From assembly GCA_019115345.1 (NCBI GenBank), contig DXDV01000139.1:1-6605 (forward strand): DNA of 6,605 nt, given 5' to 3'. The translations under genes were made by a program, and so were the position numbers. Source of the DNA: Candidatus Intestinimonas stercorigallinarum. GTDB lineage: Bacteria; Bacillota; Clostridia; Oscillospirales; Oscillospiraceae. The notes beneath the pieces were generated by a model that worked only from the letters and a program-made list of their open reading frames with translations, was not told the DNA's origin and did not search any database. Positions 4,344 to 6,605 of this stretch are shown here, in pieces (the first letter of the stretch is position 1; every line of letters begins with the position of its first letter).

Positions 4344-5888
4344 ATGACCCCAGAAAAAGAACACAAGAAAGGCGGCAGCCGTCTGGCCGGGTCCTCGCCG
4401 GAGCGGCGGGCCAAGAAGCCCCGGAAGCCGCTGACCTCCAAGCAGAAGGCCCTGCGGGCGGCCTACATCACCGTCACCGTCCTGGCCGCCATCGTGGTGG
4501 TGGTATTCGCGGCGTCCAAGCTGCTCTTCATCAAGCCGGAGGTCTCCCCCAGCGGGGAGCTGCCCCAGGTGCCCGCCGAGAGCGGGAGCCTGGAGACCGA
4601 GACCCCCAGCGTCTACGGCAGCGGCCGGAAGGAGGACTTTTTCACCTTCCTGGTCATCGGCCGGGACACGGGGGGCGGCGGCAACACCGACACCATCCTC
4701 CTGGCCGCCTATGACGTGCCCAACCAGAAGCTCAACGTCATGAGCGTCCCCCGGGACACCATGGTCAACGTCTCCTGGGACATCAAGCGCATCAACTCCG
4801 TCTACAATATGTACGGCGGCGGAGATGACGGCATCGAGGCCCTGGACCAGGAGATCAGCCAGCTGGTGGGCTTCGTGCCCGACTTCCAGGTGGTGGTGGA
4901 ATGGGAAGCCGTGGGCGAGCTGGTGGACGCGCTGGACGGCGTGTGGTTCGACGTGCCCCGGGACATGAACTACGACGACCCCACCCAGGACCTGCACATC
5001 CACCTGGAGAAGGGCTACCAGCTCCTGGACGGGGAGGCCGCCATGGGGGTCATCCGCTACCGCCACGACAACGACAGCCGCTACGGCTACCCCGACGGCG
5101 ATCTGGGCCGCATCAAGACCCAGCAGGCCTTTCTGACGGCGGTGGTGGAGCAGTGCCTCCAGATCACCAACGTCACCCGCATCGGCGAGCTGGCCGAGGT
5201 CTTTAACAACAACGTCACCACCAACCTCTCCATGCAGAACCTGCTCTGGTTTGCCCAGCAGGCCATTTTCGGCGGCCTGAAGATGGAGAACGTGAGCTTT
5301 GTCACCATGCCCTGCACCAATGAGTCGGTGTGGAGCAGGAGCTACGGCAACATGCAGTCCTACGTGGTGCCCAGTACCGATGAGTTGGTGGACCTGGTGA
5401 ATCAGTGCTTCAACCCCTATCTGGAGGAACTGAGCTCCCGGGAGCTGGACATCATGTACGTCAACTCCGACGGCACCATCGGCTCCAGCACCGGACGCCT
5501 GGAGGACACCACCCACAACAGCGCCTGGATCGAGTGGAAAAACCGGCCTCAGGAGACGGACACGCCCGAGGAGACGGGCACCCCCGGGGAGACGGACACA
5601 CCCGAGGAGACCGGCACGCCTGGGGAGACCGGCACGCCTGGGGAGACCGGCGCGCCGGAGGAGACCGGCAGTCCCGCCCCGGAGGAAACGGAGACCCCAG
5701 TACCCGGTGAGACGGAGACCCCGGCGCCCGGTGAGACGGAGACGCCCGCTCCGGAGGAGACCGGCGCCGCCCCCGCGGAGAGCGCCGCGCCGGAGGAGAC
5801 GTCCAGCCCGGAGCCGGTGGAGCCTCCGCCCGCCGAGAGCGATACCCCCGGTACCGACGGCCCTCCCGAGGGCATCCCCATTCTGTAA
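4344..5888 (+). CDS. LCP (LytR-CpsA-Psr) family cell-wall polymer ligase with repetitive acidic tail
   Basis: LCP proteins are membrane-anchored enzymes that transfer lipid-linked polymers (teichoic acid or polysaccharide) to peptidoglycan outside the cell. The 514-residue protein has a basic cytoplasmic N-terminus (1-38), one membrane segment (about 40-62), and an extracellular LCP domain (about 98-270). The domain shows NTDTILLAAYDV at 114-125, NVMSVPRDT at 131-139, KRINSVYNMYGG at 148-159, LLDGEAAMGVIRYRHDND at 227-244 and DGDLGRIKTQQAFL at 251-264, with arginines and aspartates in the usual pyrophosphate- and metal-binding places. Residues 404-514 form a low-complexity Glu/Thr/Pro/Gly tail built from repeats, with no LPxTG sorting signal. 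The ATG at 4344 has AAAGGAC upstream at 4331-4336 and gives a normal signal-anchor; the in-frame TTG at 4242 would put it inside the predicted promoter. LCP genes between yqeK and rsfS are known in Clostridia. The exact polymer is unknown. Confidence 0.92.
   Translation: MTPEKEHKKGGSRLAGSSPERRAKKPRKPLTSKQKALRAAYITVTVLAAIVVVVFAASKLLFIKPEVSPSGELPQVPAESGSLETETPSVYGSGRKEDFFTFLVIGRDTGGGGNTDTILLAAYDVPNQKLNVMSVPRDTMVNVSWDIKRINSVYNMYGGGDDGIEALDQEISQLVGFVPDFQVVVEWEAVGELVDALDGVWFDVPRDMNYDDPTQDLHIHLEKGYQLLDGEAAMGVIRYRHDNDSRYGYPDGDLGRIKTQQAFLTAVVEQCLQITNVTRIGELAEVFNNNVTTNLSMQNLLWFAQQAIFGGLKMENVSFVTMPCTNESVWSRSYGNMQSYVVPSTDELVDLVNQCFNPYLEELSSRELDIMYVNSDGTIGSSTGRLEDTTHNSAWIEWKNRPQETDTPEETGTPGETDTPEETGTPGETGTPGETGAPEETGSPAPEETETPVPGETETPAPGETETPAPEETGAAPAESAAPEETSSPEPVEPPPAESDTPGTDGPPEGIPIL
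5553..5756 (+). repeat. Tandem 18-bp and 24-bp coding repeats in the LCP tail
   Basis: Ten in-frame units begin with Glu-Thr. Six are 18-bp units encoding ET[DG][TA]P[EG] (5553-5660), followed by four 24-bp units encoding ET[GE][ST]P.P[EG] (5661-5756). Units four and five (5607-5642) are identical, showing recent duplication. All unit lengths are multiples of three, so copy-number change would shorten or lengthen the tail without breaking the frame. Less regular Glu/Pro/Ala sequence continues to the stop. Confidence 0.9.
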
Positions 5889-5913
5889 TGATCTAAAAAA
5901 GGAGAGAACGCCT

Positions 5914-6273
5914 ATGACGCCGAAGGAAATGGCGCTGACCATCGCCGGAGCCCTGGACAGCAAGAAGGGCCTGGATATCAAGGTCCTGGAGACCGGGCCC
6001 CTCACCACCCTGGCCGACTACTTTGTCATCTGCACCGCCACCTCCACCACCCAGGTGAAGGCCCTGGCCGACGAGTGCGAGAAGGTGATGAAGGAGCAGG
6101 GGGAGCTGCCCCACCACATCGAGGGACACCGGGGCGGCACCTGGATCCTGCTGGACTTCTCCTCCGTGGTGGTCCACCTCTTCATGGACGAGGCCCGGCA
6201 GTTCTATGAGCTGGAGCGGCTGTGGAAGGACGCGGCGGAGGTGGACCTGAGCGAGGTGCTCAAGCCCAACTGA
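5914..6273 (+). CDS. rsfS: Ribosomal silencing factor RsfS
   Basis: RsfS (YbeB in E. coli, YqeL in Bacillus) binds ribosomal protein uL14 on the large subunit and blocks joining of the subunits, reducing translation when nutrients are short. The 119-residue protein matches the family along its whole length: LADYFVICTATSTTQVKALADE at 33-54, the core GHRGGTWILLDFSSVVVHLF at 71-90, and MDEARQFYELERLWKDA at 91-107. The ATG at 5914 is chosen because AAAGGAG at 5898-5904 is strong and well spaced; the longer frame beginning at 5707 is an Arg/Pro-rich shadow of the LCP repeats. It starts 25 bp after the LCP stop and is followed by a strong terminator, making it the last gene of the transcription unit. 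In Bacillus it follows yqeK directly; here the LCP gene lies between. Confidence 0.97.
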   Translation: MTPKEMALTIAGALDSKKGLDIKVLETGPLTTLADYFVICTATSTTQVKALADECEKVMKEQGELPHHIEGHRGGTWILLDFSSVVVHLFMDEARQFYELERLWKDAAEVDLSEVLKPN

Positions 6274-6293
6274 GGGCGGCATAAAAACGTGTG

Positions 6294-6330
6294 GGGGCGC
6301 TCCGGAAAGACCTTCCGGGGCGCCCCTTTT
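6294..6330 (+). terminator. Intrinsic terminator after rsfS
   Basis: Bases 6294-6307 pair with 6313-6326 to give a 14-bp GC-rich stem, with one T-G wobble at 6301/6319 and a five-base loop. It is followed immediately by TTTT at 6327-6330. It lies 21 bp after the rsfS stop. The T tract is short, but the stem is very stable. It marks the end of the operon. Confidence 0.88.
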
Positions 6331-6420
6331 GCGCGATGCCGGTGAAGGATGGAAGGCGCGGCCGCTGACTGCGCACAGTTCCATGGTGTGGACGCCGGAA
6401 CGCCGCCGGCGGCCGCCCCA
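6331..6420. other. GC-rich spacer between terminator and next promoter
   Basis: No gene of credible composition was found on either strand. The only clear structure is a 12-bp perfect palindrome, GCCGCCGGCGGC at 6402-6413. It has no adjacent T tract on either strand, so it is not an obvious terminator. Confidence 0.5.
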
Positions 6421-6481
6421 TAAAAAACTTTAGATAATTTCAATAATTCCTGTTGACAAATCGCCGGAGATATGCTATATT
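6421..6481 (+). promoter_or_regulatory. Strong sigma-A promoter with AT-rich upstream element
   Basis: TTGACA at 6453-6458 is a perfect -35, followed after 17 bases by TATATT at 6476-6481, a five-of-six match to the -10 consensus. Bases 6421-6450 form an abrupt AT-rich block in otherwise GC-rich DNA and could act as an UP element. Transcription should start near 6488 and run out of the window. It is the best promoter in the window and begins a new transcription unit after the rsfS terminator. Confidence 0.85.
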
Positions 6482-6487
6482 TTAACC

Positions 6488-6605
6488 AGAAAGGAAAAGG
6501 CGGACCTGATAAAAAAGGAAAGCTTTCCTGGAACCAAGCCGAGTTCAAAAAGCCGTGTGGATCAAGTGAAAGCGACAGCGGCAAGCTATCAGGATTTATG
6601 ATTAT
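6488..6605 (+). ncRNA. Possible structured 5' leader RNA of unknown class
   Basis: Downstream of the predicted start site, CCTGATA at 6505-6511 is perfectly complementary to TATCAGG at 6587-6593. This closing helix would enclose three local helices: AGGAA/TTCCT at 6516-6520 and 6525-6529, GAAC/GTTC at 6531-6534 and 6543-6546, and GCCGTGT at 6552-6558 with 6575-6582 (one bulged G). A closed multi-helix junction just after a strong promoter resembles a riboswitch or cis-regulatory leader. I could not match it to T-box, SAM, TPP, FMN, glycine, lysine, cobalamin, cyclic dinucleotide or other riboswitch consensus sequences. An ATG at 6598 lies five bases after the closing helix, so that helix could hide a weak AGG ribosome-binding site. 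The helices are short and could be chance; the gene it serves lies outside the window. Confidence 0.35.

Noticed and set aside
5553..5756. CRISPR-like array from the regular repeats
   Set aside because: The repeats are contiguous coding units without spacers, in frame with the LCP gene.
5707..5913. Extended upstream start for rsfS
   Set aside because: The extra 69 residues are Arg/Pro only, read out of frame from the LCP repeats. The ATG at 5914 has a strong ribosome-binding site and matches the usual RsfS length.
4320..6008. Reverse-strand open frame of 562 codons opposite the LCP gene
   Set aside because: It is a shadow of the LCP gene and its repeats: Gly/Leu/Arg-rich repeats mirror the Glu/Thr/Pro units.
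6472..6605. Open + frame from ATG 6472 to the window end (44 codons)
   Set aside because: The ATG lies within the promoter, upstream of the likely transcript start, and lacks a ribosome-binding site.

Overview
The window is a GC-rich, gene-dense stretch with every credible gene on the + strand. Codon choice is strongly GC-ending. The order ftsY - rph - rdgB - yhbY - nadD/yqeK - LCP protein - rsfS is a Firmicutes housekeeping arrangement. GC richness together with the NadD-YqeK fusion suggests a gut clostridial lineage such as Oscillospiraceae (Flavonifractor/Intestinimonas/Oscillibacter-like). That placement is inferred from gene order and composition, not from a marker search.

Layout: 1-27 is the last nine codons (including the stop) of an upstream gene ending in a Cys-x-x-Cys knuckle. 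Then come ftsY (SRP receptor, 46-912), rph (RNase PH, 963-1679), rdgB (XTP/dITP pyrophosphatase, 1683-2282) and yhbY (CRM-domain ribosome-assembly protein, 2302-2619). A 323-bp gap follows, holding a small palindrome-rich insert and a second, diverged copy of the yhbY 3' end. After it come a NadD-YqeK fusion (2943-4157), a 186-bp gap with a probable internal promoter inside a dyad, an LCP (LytR-CpsA-Psr) cell-wall ligase with a repetitive Glu/Thr/Pro tail (4344-5888), rsfS (5914-6273) and a strong intrinsic terminator (6294-6330). The last 150 bp hold a near-consensus sigma-A promoter with an AT-rich upstream stretch. It reads out of the window through a segment that can fold into a closed multi-helix RNA, possibly a leader or riboswitch-like element that I could not assign to a known class.

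Together the genes form a growth-linked cluster. FtsY handles membrane targeting of nascent proteins, and RNase PH, YhbY and RsfS act in RNA processing, ribosome assembly and ribosome silencing. RdgB cleans the nucleotide pool, NadD makes NAD, YqeK removes Ap4A, and the LCP protein attaches polymers to the cell wall.

The most unusual region is 2539-2836. The last 26 codons of yhbY occur twice, 214 bp apart, sharing a 26-bp identical core. On either side of the core the two copies differ only at silent positions, apart from one in-frame extra codon, and the copies bracket a hairpin-rich segment with imperfect inverted-repeat ends. This looks like a small element that entered the 3' end of yhbY and supplied a replacement gene end. 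No complete new defence or metabolic system is visible.
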